The notes: generated by a model from the sequence alone, not told the origin. A stretch of DNA of 64,000 bases from JAUZOB01 sp963692465 (GCA_963692465.1 OY829943.1:868001-932000); one strand, 5' to 3'; counted from the stretch's first letter, positions 15,967 through 25,284 are shown. Translations and numbers: made by a program.

Positions 15967-17237
15967 AAAAACTTTTGTTCTTCTTTTTCTCTGTGCTCAG
16001 CATGACAGGAATAGCTCAGGAGCATCTTAGTCTTGACGATTGCTATCTGATGGCAAGAAAAAACAGTCCGATCATTAACCGACTGAATCTTCAATCCGCG
16101 ATATCGGAACTAAAAAAAGCCAATATCAGGACCGCTGATTATCCTTCGATTGAGTCAAACCTACAGACATCTTATCAATCGGATGTTACCAAGCTAAACC
16201 TTCCGGTAACAATTCCCGGACTGAAGATGTCGTCCCTATCGAAAGACCATTATAAGATAACAGTCGATATTAAACAGAACATCTATGATGGCGGACTAAA
16301 GAAGTCTCGTTTAAACATCGAGGAGGCCGATAATAAGGCCGAAGAGAGCAAAATAGAGACAGACCTGTACCAAACATGGAACAACTTATGCCAGTCCTAT
16401 TTTTCAGCCTTTCTGACCGAATCGTCAGCTCAGGTACAGAAAGTCAGGCGTCAGGTACTTACCGAAAGACTTAAAAACCTTGAGTCTGGAGTCCGCAATG
16501 GGGTGGTCAACCCCAATGAAAAGGATCTGCTCCGGGTGGAGATCATGCAAACCGATCAGAATATCAACGAATTGAACATCGCCCATCGCGCTGCGTTTAA
16601 GGTTCTGTCTGTTCTTACAGGAAAAGAGCTGAACGAACAGACAGCACTATCCCTTCCTGATATAAACACTGAATCGAACGGGACTCGTCCGGAATTAATC
16701 TCCATGGAGTTGCAGGCAAAAGAACTTGATGCATCTTCTGCTCTCACAGCACAGACCAGAAAACCTCAGATCTTTGGCTTTGCACAAGCTGGCTATGGCC
16801 GCCCCGGGTTGAATATGCTCGACAATTCATTTGCTCCCTGGGGAACCATTGGAGTCGGAGCACACTGGACCATCACAGACTGGAAACAATCGAAACGTCA
16901 ACAGCAACAGATCGCTATTCAAAAAGACGCCATCGAGACTTCCAGAAAATCTTTCCTGCAAAATCAACAAATTGCACTGATCTCACAGGAGGAGGAAATT
17001 ACACGACTCACCGATTTACTGAAATCGGATGAGTCGATTATTGAAGTCCGAAGTAGAATAGCCCGCCGATCTGCATCCTCACTCGACAACGGAAACCTGA
17101 CCGCGGCGGACTATATGACTGATCTGAATGCTGAGACACAATCAAGACTATCACTCGAATCGCACCGGATTCAGTTAGCTCAGGCTAAGGTTCAATCAGA
17201 CATTATCAAAGGGAAATATTTATCAAACACCAAATAA
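15963..17237 (+). CDS. TolC family outer membrane efflux protein
   Basis: 424 residues, Sec signal MKKLLFFFFSVLSMTGIAQ. Two repeats of long amphipathic helices and short beta stretches (outer membrane efflux protein family) give the trimeric channel-tunnel. Typical openings are LSLDDCYLMARKNSP and, in the second half, LISMELQAKELDASSAL. Translation is coupled to the upstream TetR gene (ATGA overlap), and the HlyD gene starts 6 bases downstream. It should pair with the HlyD adaptor and the ABC-2 transporter to export a compound across both membranes. Confidence 0.9.
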   Translation: MKKLLFFFFSVLSMTGIAQEHLSLDDCYLMARKNSPIINRLNLQSAISELKKANIRTADYPSIESNLQTSYQSDVTKLNLPVTIPGLKMSSLSKDHYKITVDIKQNIYDGGLKKSRLNIEEADNKAEESKIETDLYQTWNNLCQSYFSAFLTESSAQVQKVRRQVLTERLKNLESGVRNGVVNPNEKDLLRVEIMQTDQNINELNIAHRAAFKVLSVLTGKELNEQTALSLPDINTESNGTRPELISMELQAKELDASSALTAQTRKPQIFGFAQAGYGRPGLNMLDNSFAPWGTIGVGAHWTITDWKQSKRQQQQIAIQKDAIETSRKSFLQNQQIALISQEEEITRLTDLLKSDESIIEVRSRIARRSASSLDNGNLTAADYMTDLNAETQSRLSLESHRIQLAQAKVQSDIIKGKYLSNTK

Positions 17238-17243
17238 ACTCAA

Positions 17244-18203
17244 ATGAAAAATTTAACCTTGCTTCAAAATATTCGAGGCCTTTTAGGAACTGTGAGCCGG
17301 AAGGAGAAGAAAGTCAAAATTCGTTTCAAAAATAGCTTCCTAATCGGACTGACCATCCTCTCTGTATTCGGATGCTCAGGAAAGGATCAAAAATCGGATG
17401 CTTATGGCAATTTTGAGACGACCGAAGTCATTGTCTCAGCTGAAAACGGAGGAAAACTGCAAAATGTAGCCGTCGACGAAGGGGATCAGATTACAATCGG
17501 ACAAATTCTTGCTACAGGCGATGCTGTTTCACTACAGCTCAAAAAAGATCAGATTCTTGCGGAGAAAGCAGCATCTGCTTCCAAAAGAGCGGGGTTCAAA
17601 GCACAAATTGCAATTTATCAGGCACAAAGGAAAACAAATCAGATTAACTATCAGCGCTTCAGACGAATGCTGTCGGATGGTGCTTCAACCCAGAAACAAG
17701 TTGATGACCTTGCCGGTCAACTATCGGTTTTAAATCGCCAGATCGAATCGGTTCACACTCAATTTTCCTCCCTCGATCGCGAACTTAGTGTTGCAGACAC
17801 ACAGGTCGCACAAGTTAACGACCAGATCAATCGTTCACAGGTTAAAAGTCCGGTCAATGGAACGGTCCTCGAACGCTATCACGAAACCGGAGAAATGGTT
17901 GCTCCCGGAACTCCTCTCTTTAAAGTAGCCGATCTTTCATTCCTCAACCTGAAAGTTTATGTCAGTGGTATTCAGTTACCACATATTCGTTTAGGTCAAA
18001 AAGTTAAAGTTCTCATTGATGAAGATACAAAGACAAACAGGTCACTCGAAGGGACTATTTCATGGATCTCCTCCGCAGCCGAGTTTACGCCTAAAATCAT
18101 TCAGACAAAAGAAGAACGAGTTAAACAGGTTTATGCAATCAAAGTCAGAGTTCCAAATGACGGACGGTTAAAAATTGGAATGCCCGGAGAAGTGAATTTC
18201 TAA
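17244..18203 (+). CDS. HlyD/RND-type membrane fusion lipoprotein
   Basis: 319 residues. A lipobox (SVFGC, Cys44) follows a hydrophobic stretch, so it is an inner- or outer-membrane-anchored periplasmic lipoprotein. The N-terminus before it is long for a signal; an in-frame GTG at residue 17 could be the real start. Residues about 55-90 and 195-235 form the split lipoyl domain (VSAENGGKLQNVAVDEGDQI; VKSPVNGTVLERYHETGEMV), with a coiled-coil hairpin between (about 90-190) and a beta-barrel domain after. It bridges the ABC permeases and the TolC-like protein. The ATPase gene begins 10 bases after the stop. Confidence 0.9.
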   Translation: MKNLTLLQNIRGLLGTVSRKEKKVKIRFKNSFLIGLTILSVFGCSGKDQKSDAYGNFETTEVIVSAENGGKLQNVAVDEGDQITIGQILATGDAVSLQLKKDQILAEKAASASKRAGFKAQIAIYQAQRKTNQINYQRFRRMLSDGASTQKQVDDLAGQLSVLNRQIESVHTQFSSLDRELSVADTQVAQVNDQINRSQVKSPVNGTVLERYHETGEMVAPGTPLFKVADLSFLNLKVYVSGIQLPHIRLGQKVKVLIDEDTKTNRSLEGTISWISSAAEFTPKIIQTKEERVKQVYAIKVRVPNDGRLKIGMPGEVNF

Positions 18204-18213
18204 AAAAGGAAAG

Positions 18214-19137
18214 ATGATTGAAATTAACAATCTGTCAAAATCATACAAAGACACCCAAGCTCTCTGCGACATTTCTCTGTCGGTTCGGAAGGGAGAACTA
18301 TTCGGACTCATTGGTCCCGATGGTGCGGGAAAGACAACCCTCTTCCGGATTCTGACAACCTTATTACTCGCCGATCAGGGTATCGCGACCATGTCCGGGT
18401 ATGATGTTGTAAAAGACTTCAGGAAAGTAAGAAATCTGGTTGGATATATGCCGGGAAGATTCTCACTTTATTCTGATCTGTCGGTTGAAGAGAATCTTAA
18501 ATTCTTCGCTACGGTTTTCGGCACCACCGTTGAGCAAAATTATGACCTGATTCATGATATTTATTGTCAGATTGAGCCTTTCAAGAAACGTCGGGCAGGA
18601 AAACTCTCCGGTGGAATGAAACAAAAGTTAGCTCTTTCCTGTGCATTGATTCATAAACCCGAGATTTTAGTTTTGGATGAACCGACAACCGGTGTTGATG
18701 CCGTCTCAAGAAAAGAGTTCTGGGAACTGCTCAAAAAGCTTCAATCCAAGGGGATTACCATCCTGGTCTCAACACCCTACATGGATGAAGCCAGTCTGTG
18801 TGATCGGGTTGCGTTAATTCAAAAAGGCCGTTTCATGGCAATGGATACCCTTCCCGGCGTTACATCGCAGTTTAAAGGAACCTTGCTTTCCGTAAAAGGA
18901 GATAATCGCTATCAACTTCTTACCGATTTGAGAGAATGGAATGAAACCATAGATGTCTTTGCCTTCGGACAACAGTTTCACGTGACGGTAAGCCCAACTG
19001 AAAGCAAAATAGAAGCGCTGCGTTCTTATCTTCAATCCAAAGGACACACTCAAATAGCTATTGCACCCATTACTCCCGGCATCGAAGATGTATTCATGTC
19101 TCTTATGCAAAACTCTGAAAATCCTCAATCCAATTGA
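18214..19137 (+). CDS. ABC transporter ATP-binding protein (first of two)
   Basis: 307 residues. Walker A GPDGAGKTT at 34-42, signature LSGGMKQKL from 131, Walker B ILVLDEP with Asp155/Glu156 and a following TTGVD D-loop. A C-terminal extension of about 85 residues is typical of ABC-2 drug or lipid exporters. In the comparable E. coli system YbhF carries two nucleotide-binding domains in one chain; here they are separate genes, this being the first. The stop lies two bases before the next ATPase start. It is cytoplasmic and powers the permease pair at 19990-22225. Confidence 0.92.
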   Translation: MIEINNLSKSYKDTQALCDISLSVRKGELFGLIGPDGAGKTTLFRILTTLLLADQGIATMSGYDVVKDFRKVRNLVGYMPGRFSLYSDLSVEENLKFFATVFGTTVEQNYDLIHDIYCQIEPFKKRRAGKLSGGMKQKLALSCALIHKPEILVLDEPTTGVDAVSRKEFWELLKKLQSKGITILVSTPYMDEASLCDRVALIQKGRFMAMDTLPGVTSQFKGTLLSVKGDNRYQLLTDLREWNETIDVFAFGQQFHVTVSPTESKIEALRSYLQSKGHTQIAIAPITPGIEDVFMSLMQNSENPQSN

Positions 19138-19139
19138 TT

Positions 19140-19871
19140 ATGAAAAACAACGTCATTGAAGTAGAACATCTGATAAAACGATTCGGGGACTTTCGGGCTA
19201 ACGATGATCTTAACTTTGAGGTCGCCGAAGGAGAGATATTCGGATTCTTAGGAGCTAACGGAGCCGGAAAGACGACTGCTATCCGCATTTTATGCGGTCT
19301 CTCCTCTCCTACCTCAGGAAAGGTATCGGTTGCCGGGTTTGACGTAAAGCACCAGGCCGAGTTGGTTAAAAAACATATCGGCTATATGAGTCAGAAATTC
19401 TCACTCTATGAGGACCTGACGGTCTCGGAAAACATTCGTTTCTATTCCGGCATTTATGGAATAAGACGAGCTGAAAGGATGAAACGGGAAGATGAGCTAC
19501 TTAAAAATCTCGATATGGAAAAAGAAAAGAACAAGTTGATCTCTTCTCTTCCGTTAGGCTGGCGACAAAAACTGGCTTTCTCAATCGCAATCTTTCATCG
19601 ACCCAAGATTGTCTTTCTAGATGAGCCGACAGGAGGTGTTGATCCGATTACCAGACGAAAATTCTGGGATTTGATATACGATGCTATTCACCAGGGAATT
19701 ACCGTTTTTGTTACGACCCACTATATGGATGAAGCTGAATATTGCGATCGGGTATCAATCATGACAAACGGTAAGATCGCTGCATTGGATACTCCTGAAG
19801 AATTAAAAAATCAATATCAGGTTGAAAACATGGAACAGGTCTTCATAAAGATCGCCCGCTCCGAAAATTAA
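19140..19871 (+). CDS. ABC transporter ATP-binding protein (second of two)
   Basis: 243 residues from the ATG at 19140; a TTG at 19134 overlaps the upstream stop. Walker A GANGAGKTT starts at Gly38 and Walker B is FLDEPTGGVDP with Asp161/Glu162. The signature motif reads LPLGWRQKL instead of LSGGxxQ; this is usual for the second domain of YbhF-type ATPases, so one of the two composite ATP sites has a non-canonical signature. It works with the ATPase encoded just upstream to drive the efflux complex. Confidence 0.92.
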   Translation: MKNNVIEVEHLIKRFGDFRANDDLNFEVAEGEIFGFLGANGAGKTTAIRILCGLSSPTSGKVSVAGFDVKHQAELVKKHIGYMSQKFSLYEDLTVSENIRFYSGIYGIRRAERMKREDELLKNLDMEKEKNKLISSLPLGWRQKLAFSIAIFHRPKIVFLDEPTGGVDPITRRKFWDLIYDAIHQGITVFVTTHYMDEAEYCDRVSIMTNGKIAALDTPEELKNQYQVENMEQVFIKIARSEN

Positions 19872-19877
19872 ACCATC

Positions 19878-19976
19878 ATGAAACAACTAATCAAACGAAT
19901 CAAAAAAGAATCGCACGAATTAAGGTCAATGTTTCTGCTCTTTGGTATTCTATTTTTTGATCACCGAAAAAAATAA
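19878..19976 (+). CDS. 32-codon ORF between the ATPase and permease genes, possibly vestigial
   Basis: The ATG at 19878 follows the ATPase stop by 6 bases; the frame reads MKQLIKRIKKESHEL, then a hydrophobic MFLLFGILFF, and stops at 19974-19976, 13 bases before the permease ATG. The first 15 residues resemble the start of the next permease (MKRFIGFVKKEFYHI). It could be a leftover from a duplicated or replaced permease 5' end, or a tiny membrane peptide. Spacing and codons look coding-like, but a function cannot be assigned. Confidence 0.35.
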   Translation: MKQLIKRIKKESHELRSMFLLFGILFFDHRKK

Positions 19977-19989
19977 CAAAATCACGCCC

Positions 19990-21096
19990 ATGAAACGTTT
20001 TATTGGCTTTGTCAAAAAAGAATTTTATCACATTTTCCGTGACCCGAAAACCATGGTTATTCTTTTCGGAATCCCCATCGTTCAATTACTTATTTTCGGA
20101 TACGCCATCCGAAGTGAAATCAGTAATGTAAAAATCGCCATACTAGACCGGTCGCATGACGAAACGACCAGACAGATTACCAATAAGATTCTTTCTTCAG
20201 GATATTTCGTTTGTGAAGATCTTCTTCAGGATGATTCACAAATTGAAAGCTCTTTCAAACAGGGAAAAGTAAAGGAAGTTATTGTTTTTGGAAATAATTT
20301 CGGTCAGCGGTTTCGCAAAGAAGGGGTTGCACCCATGCAGATTATTGCAGATGCTTCAGACCCCAACGTTGCCAAACTGGTAGTGAACTACACCCGGGCC
20401 ATTGTTAATAACTATGTTGCAGCTGAATTTCCCGGCATTAAAATGCCTTACCAAATTGAGATACAACCACGCATGTTCTTTAATGAAGAGATGAAGAGCG
20501 TATATATGTTTGTCCCCGGAATTATGGCGTTGATCCTGATGCTGATATCAGCCATGATGACCTCTATTTCGATTACCCGGGAAAAGGAAATGGGGACAAT
20601 GGAAATACTACTGGTCTCTCCTTTGCGCCCCATTCAAATTATCATCGGAAAAGTAACCCCCTATCTGGCCTTGTCTTTTATCAACGCGCTCGTAATTATC
20701 CTGTTGGGTAAATTTGTATTCGAGGTTCCGGTAAGAGGAAGTTTTATCTTTCTCTTACTCGAAACAATCCTCTTTATCTTCATGGCTTTGTCCTTAGGTA
20801 TTCTTATTTCGACCGTTTCAAAGACTCAGATGGATGCCATGTTTAAATCCTTAATGGGATTAATGCTTCCAACCATGCTATTATCGGGACTGATCTTCCC
20901 AATTGAGAATATGCCAGTCGCCCTGCAATGGCTTACAACCCTGATGCCGGCAAGATGGTATATCGTGATTGTGAGAGACATCATGCTCAAAGGAGTCGGA
21001 TTGATTTATGTATGGAAAGAAACGCTTATTCTTATAATAATGACCGTTCTATTTGTTCTGCTTAGCGTCAAAAATTTTAAAACCCGTCTGGAATAA
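19990..21096 (+). CDS. ABC-2 type efflux permease (YbhS/YbhR-like, first)
   Basis: 368 residues from the ATG at 19990; a GTG-like upstream start at 19942 would add 16 residues that do not fit the family. One N-terminal membrane helix (about 22-42), a periplasmic domain of about 130 residues, then five C-terminal helices with the conserved cytoplasmic EKEMGTMEILLVSP coupling motif. This is the ABC-2 membrane 3 fold of YbhS/YbhR. The second permease begins 10 bases after the stop, so the two probably form a heterodimer. Confidence 0.92.
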   Translation: MKRFIGFVKKEFYHIFRDPKTMVILFGIPIVQLLIFGYAIRSEISNVKIAILDRSHDETTRQITNKILSSGYFVCEDLLQDDSQIESSFKQGKVKEVIVFGNNFGQRFRKEGVAPMQIIADASDPNVAKLVVNYTRAIVNNYVAAEFPGIKMPYQIEIQPRMFFNEEMKSVYMFVPGIMALILMLISAMMTSISITREKEMGTMEILLVSPLRPIQIIIGKVTPYLALSFINALVIILLGKFVFEVPVRGSFIFLLLETILFIFMALSLGILISTVSKTQMDAMFKSLMGLMLPTMLLSGLIFPIENMPVALQWLTTLMPARWYIVIVRDIMLKGVGLIYVWKETLILIIMTVLFVLLSVKNFKTRLE

Positions 21097-21106
21097 AAAA
21101 ACAACT

Positions 21107-22225
21107 ATGAGAGTTCTATTTTATCTTCTACAAAAGGAGTTTCTTCAGATATTCAGGAACAAAACCATGCTCCCTGTCATCTTCATTCTTCCTTTAGTTC
21201 AGATGTTGGTTTTAGTCTATGCTGCAACTTTTGATGTAAGAACCATCTCTGTTTACGTTGTGGATAATGACTTATCTCCAATATCCCGGCAAATGATTGA
21301 CAAGGTTGAAGGCTCTTCATTTTTCCGGGTTACCGGAAGCTCCTTTTCGATGTCGGATGCTGAAAATGCGATCTTAAATGATAAGGCAGACATGATTGTT
21401 CACATACCTGAAAATTTCGAAAAAGAACTAATTCGCGATAAACACAAAGAGGTTCAAATCCTTGTAAATGCGATTAATAGCACGAAGGCTGAATTAGCTC
21501 TCAATTATGCATCCATGGTCCTTCGCGAGTATAATAACCATATCATAACATCGATGATCGGATCATCTGACAGCAAACAACTTAGCGAAATAAATATAGA
21601 TGAATCTTATTGGTACAATCCTGAACTGAATTACAAATTTTTCATGGCACCAGGTATCCTTGCCGTATTGGTAACCGTTATCGGGATGTTCCTCTCCGGG
21701 ATGAATCTGGTCCGGGAAAAAGAAATAGGAACCATTGAACAGCTGAATGTTACACCAATCAGGAAATCTCAGTTCATCATTGGCAAACTAGTCCCTTTTC
21801 TTGCAATCGGACTATTTGATTTAGCTTTTGGGTTAACGGTTGCCCGAATTGCTTTTCACCTGCCAATTGTCGGAAATGTCGGATTATTATTTAGCTTTGC
21901 GGCGGTTTATTTAGTTGGTATTCTAGGGCTTGGACTCTTAATATCAACGATATGTGAAACCCAACAGCAAACGGTTTTTATCAGTTTCTTCTTTATGCTG
22001 GTATTTGTCATGCTTGGAGGGATCTTTACCCCGGTTGAAAGTATGCCGGAATGGGCACAGATAGCGGACCGGATTAATCCGATCTATTATTTCGTTCGGG
22101 TTATGCGGATGATTATTTTAAAAGGATCTGGATTTGCCGATTTAAAAATGGAATTCGGGTCATTGTTGACGTTTGGAATTATCATGCTTTCGCTTGCTAT
22201 CCGAAGGTACAAAAAAGTTAATTAG
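21107..22225 (+). CDS. ABC-2 type efflux permease (YbhS/YbhR-like, second)
   Basis: 372 residues from the ATG at 21107; the frame is open further up, overlapping the previous gene. Same plan as its neighbour: one helix near the N-terminus (LPVIFILPLVQMLVLVYAA), a periplasmic domain, then five helices with the coupling motif EKEIGTIEQLNVTP. It is the last gene of the TetR-TolC-HlyD-ABC-ABC-permease-permease operon. No strong terminator directly follows; the next clear one is at 22564. Confidence 0.92.
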   Translation: MRVLFYLLQKEFLQIFRNKTMLPVIFILPLVQMLVLVYAATFDVRTISVYVVDNDLSPISRQMIDKVEGSSFFRVTGSSFSMSDAENAILNDKADMIVHIPENFEKELIRDKHKEVQILVNAINSTKAELALNYASMVLREYNNHIITSMIGSSDSKQLSEINIDESYWYNPELNYKFFMAPGILAVLVTVIGMFLSGMNLVREKEIGTIEQLNVTPIRKSQFIIGKLVPFLAIGLFDLAFGLTVARIAFHLPIVGNVGLLFSFAAVYLVGILGLGLLISTICETQQQTVFISFFFMLVFVMLGGIFTPVESMPEWAQIADRINPIYYFVRVMRMIILKGSGFADLKMEFGSLLTFGIIMLSLAIRRYKKVN

Positions 22226-22336
22226 TCGATGATTTTAGGCTATTAACCGATTATTAACACATTAACAAAATTTATAATGCCACCTTTGGCACAAAATCAG
22301 AATACAAAAAGAAACAATTAAACTTTGGTTGAGAAT

Positions 22337-22522
22337 ATGAATGCACAAAGAATGAAACTATTCGAGCAAGGAATGAAACTTCTTGAAAGAAAAGATGACT
22401 TTGCAATTAACATGCTGAGACTTCAGGTTTTCAACCTAAAAGTAAGCAATGATTTTGTTATCCGGACAGAAAAAGAAGTTGCAGAGCTCGTTGACTTTTT
22501 AAACATGAATAACCTGAAATAA
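22337..22522 (+). CDS. Small helical protein of unknown function, 61 residues
   Basis: Starts at the ATG at 22337 (MNAQRMKLFEQGMKLL); a TTG at 22325 would add four residues. It is charged, without signal or membrane segment, and predicted helical throughout. A degenerate promoter box (CACCTTTG, 22281-22288) lies upstream, and a very strong terminator follows 42 bases after the stop, so it looks like an independent, well-defined transcription unit. No family was recognised. Confidence 0.6.
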   Translation: MNAQRMKLFEQGMKLLERKDDFAINMLRLQVFNLKVSNDFVIRTEKEVAELVDFLNMNNLK

Positions 22523-22563
22523 ATAATATTTCTTCAGGTTTACTCGATGTTTTACGATACTCT

Positions 22564-22607
22564 AAACAAACGGGAGTTGTTATTTTAATAGCAACTCCCG
22601 TTTGTTT
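22564..22607 (+). terminator. Strong Rho-independent terminator
   Basis: 21-base arms (22564-22584 and 22587-22607) pair with a single G-U position around a very tight loop: AAACAAACGGGAGTTG on the left, CAACTCCCGTTTGTTT on the right. A T-rich tail (TATTATTTTTAT) follows. It ends the small-protein transcript and separates it from the methyltransferase gene at 22642. Confidence 0.85.
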
Positions 22608-22641
22608 TATTATTTTTATCTCCAATCTTGAAAATTAAACA

Positions 22642-23871
22642 ATGACTCGTTGGGAACATTATATTGACCGGACAGAAAACATCATTAACCTGTATGACGG
22701 AACAATCCCGTTACACCGGTTTTTAAAAGATTTCTTCCGTCATAATCCCAAAATGGGATCTACCGATCGCAAACAGGTTGCTCAGTTAACCTACGGTTAT
22801 TATCGTCTGGGAAAGGCAACCGGGTTTCCTGATATCAAATCAAGAATTTTAACCGGGATATGGTTGTTTTCGTCGCAGGAAGCTTATCTTAATCTATTAT
22901 CCGACCTCTTTCAACAAAACAATTCACTTTCTCTACCGGAGAAAATATTAAAAGTAGAGGAATTACAGGAAGGTTTCAATCCAAAAGATATTTTCCCATG
23001 GAACGATCTTCTTTCTCCCAAAATTAATCCAAAAGCCCTGTCTCTTTCCTTTCTTATTCAGCCATCCCTATTCCTGAGAATTCGGAATTCGAAGCAGACA
23101 AAAATTAAGGGAAACTCAAAAGAAGTATTTCCCAATGAAGGCAAACTTCACGAATTAATCAAGGTTCAAATAGAGCAAATCCTTACCCAGAACAAAATTT
23201 CATTTCAATGGATGAATGAGGACTGTCTCCGACTACCCAATGGAACTAAAACAGAAACGCTTCTATCACCCGACTGTTTTGAAATTCAGGATTATTCATC
23301 CCAAAAGACCGCATCCTTATTCAAACCAGGAACCGATGAATCATGGTGGGATTGTTGTGCTGCAAGCGGTGGAAAATCATTACTTCTGAAAGATTTGGAG
23401 CCCTCGGTAAATCTCACGGTTAGCGACATCAGAAGTTCCATACTGGATAATCTCACTAATCGCTTCCAAAAAGCAGGACATACCATCCATCATTCATTGG
23501 TTATAGATCTCATGCAGAAAAAACTTCCCGATCAAATTGCAGGAAGTCCTTTTGACGGGATCCTTGTCGATGCGCCCTGTAGCGGCTCCGGGACATGGAG
23601 TCGTACGCCTGAAAATTTAGCTTTCTTCTCGCCCGATAGTCTGACTTCCTTTCACGAACGACAACTTCGGATCACTCAGAATGTTATTCGCTTTTTAAAA
23701 CCTGGAGGGACACTCATTTACATCACCTGCTCGGTCTTCCAGCAAGAAAACGAACAGGTTATAGACCAATTACTTCAATCAACCCCTCTGGTTCTGGAAC
23801 AAATGGAAACACTTGATGGCACCCGAGAACAAGCAGACTCTATGTTCATTGCCCGACTCAGAAAAGAATAA
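22642..23871 (+). CDS. RsmB/NOP2-type rRNA cytosine-C5 methyltransferase
   Basis: 409 residues. An N-terminal NusB-like helical part (about 1-150) precedes a class I SAM-dependent methyltransferase domain. SAM-binding motif I is WDCCAASGGKS. Both cysteines of the RNA m5C mechanism are present: Cys313 in DAPCSGSGTW and Cys363 in ITCSVFQQEN. The second is the usual nucleophile and the first helps release the product. By analogy with RsmB it methylates 16S rRNA, but the exact site is not given by the sequence. The downstream DUF6973 gene begins 4 bases after the stop. Confidence 0.9.
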   Translation: MTRWEHYIDRTENIINLYDGTIPLHRFLKDFFRHNPKMGSTDRKQVAQLTYGYYRLGKATGFPDIKSRILTGIWLFSSQEAYLNLLSDLFQQNNSLSLPEKILKVEELQEGFNPKDIFPWNDLLSPKINPKALSLSFLIQPSLFLRIRNSKQTKIKGNSKEVFPNEGKLHELIKVQIEQILTQNKISFQWMNEDCLRLPNGTKTETLLSPDCFEIQDYSSQKTASLFKPGTDESWWDCCAASGGKSLLLKDLEPSVNLTVSDIRSSILDNLTNRFQKAGHTIHHSLVIDLMQKKLPDQIAGSPFDGILVDAPCSGSGTWSRTPENLAFFSPDSLTSFHERQLRITQNVIRFLKPGGTLIYITCSVFQQENEQVIDQLLQSTPLVLEQMETLDGTREQADSMFIARLRKE

Positions 23872-23875
23872 GAAC

Positions 23876-24538
23876 ATGAAATGTAAATTTATCTTTTTGA
23901 TCACAATCTTTTTCTCGTATTTAGGGGTCAATGCACAATCTCCCTTAAGACAATTTTCCAAAGTCTCTTCTGCCGAAAGGGTTTGGGCTGCTTTACACCC
24001 TTGCTGTGCGGTTAAAGCCTTCCACATATCCCAGCATGTATTGGATTATCTTCAAAAAATGCCCTTGGATTCCATTAACGACGGAGATGGTAACGGAGGA
24101 AATCTTGATGCTTTCCGACACATGCTCTGGATGTCCTCTTTAAGTCAGAAGATCGGCAAAAGAAGGGCTCTAAGCCTTGGCCGCGCTCATGAACGAGGGG
24201 ATAAGCAATTTTTCAATAAGAAGAGAAAGAGCTACGACGGAGAACTACCCGACCAGACAGGATCTGAAATGGACTTAAAAAATAACCTGATCGGCGTTGA
24301 TCTTGGACTCCGGCTAAAAGGTTGTTCCGAACAAACACTAGCCGATTCCATCCGACAACTTATGGCTTCTGGAAAAGTATGGCGTATAAAAAAAGACACT
24401 GCTGGCAATTTCTATGACATTGATGGCAATAAAATTGACCTTCGTAAATATCAAGGAAAATGGCAAAATCCCAAGTGTTTAATGCGCACTGGACTGACAA
24501 AAGAATTCAATCAGAATTCTTTTTATCAAAAACAATAA
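23876..24538 (+). CDS. Secreted DUF6973-like protein
   Basis: 220 residues from the ATG at 23876, where a Sec signal begins (MKCKFIFLITIFFSYLGVNAQ); longer in-frame starts overlap the methyltransferase gene. The core has the DUF6973 pattern: DAFRHMLWMSSLSQKIG, RAHERGDKQ and a DLKNNLIGVDLG segment with conserved His, Glu and Asp/Asn residues that look like a metal or catalytic site. Function is unknown. It is probably co-transcribed with the methyltransferase and faces the Nudix regulator gene 50 bases away, with no clear terminator between them. Confidence 0.65.
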   Translation: MKCKFIFLITIFFSYLGVNAQSPLRQFSKVSSAERVWAALHPCCAVKAFHISQHVLDYLQKMPLDSINDGDGNGGNLDAFRHMLWMSSLSQKIGKRRALSLGRAHERGDKQFFNKKRKSYDGELPDQTGSEMDLKNNLIGVDLGLRLKGCSEQTLADSIRQLMASGKVWRIKKDTAGNFYDIDGNKIDLRKYQGKWQNPKCLMRTGLTKEFNQNSFYQKQ

Positions 24539-24588
24539 ATACGCTGCCTCAAAAGCTAACGAAAAGAAATAGATTCAACCAACCGATT

Positions 24589-25284
24589 TTACAAATCGAA
24601 TAAAAATCCCTGAGACTTGAACCGCTCATAGCGTTGTTCGTTGAACTCATATAGAAACGATCCCTTTTTAGATCCCGACTTATCCTTAACCGGTAGTTTC
24701 TCCAGAATTTTCATTGATAAAAGCTTTTTTCTGAAATTCCCAGGATCCAGACTCTTTTGATAAATCGCCTCATATAAATTACGCAACTGTGTAATGGTAA
24801 AATACCTCGGCAGAAGTTCGAATCCAATTGGTTCTTGTTTCGCCTTGTCTCTAAGGACTTCAAACGCTTTTTGAACCATTGCGCCATGGTCAAATATTAA
24901 TTCGGGGTACTGATCAACCGGCCACCATCTGGCTCCAAACTCCTCAATTAGATTCTGCTTAAAACTATTGATCTTTATCAATGCAAAATAGGCAGCACTA
25001 ACAACCCGTGCGGCCGAATCTCTATTAATATCGCCATAAGTATGAATCTGTTCCAGATAAATATCTTTAAGGCCGGTAATCTTTGTAAGAACCCGCTCTG
25101 CTGCCTGATCAAGAGATTCTTCCGGATTAAGAAATCCGCCCAACAGAGACCACTGCCCTTTCCCGGGCTCAAAGCTACGCTTACATAAAAGAACTTTTAA
25201 TCCGTCTTCATCAAAACCGAAAATAATACAATCTACAGCTACATGAAACTTATAGAAATAGGACTTATCCTGAATTTCATTCAT
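24589..25284 (-). CDS. Nudix-related transcriptional regulator (NrtR/AraR type) with degenerate Nudix box
   Basis: 231 residues. An N-terminal Nudix fold (about 8-145) opens with VAVDCIIFGFDEDGLKVLL. The Nudix box is broken: GGFLNPEESLDQAAERVLTKITGL lacks the REUxEE glutamates needed for hydrolysis, as expected for a ligand sensor. The C-terminal part (about 155-231) is the winged helix of this family (YFTITQLRNLYEAIY, NFRKKLL, GSKKGSFLYEF). In Bacteroides the relative AraR senses arabinose; other members sense NAD metabolites. The effector here is not known. A terminator hairpin separates it from the upstream nitroreductase gene on the same strand. Confidence 0.82.
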   Translation of the reverse strand: MNEIQDKSYFYKFHVAVDCIIFGFDEDGLKVLLCKRSFEPGKGQWSLLGGFLNPEESLDQAAERVLTKITGLKDIYLEQIHTYGDINRDSAARVVSAAYFALIKINSFKQNLIEEFGARWWPVDQYPELIFDHGAMVQKAFEVLRDKAKQEPIGFELLPRYFTITQLRNLYEAIYQKSLDPGNFRKKLLSMKILEKLPVKDKSGSKKGSFLYEFNEQRYERFKSQGFLFDL

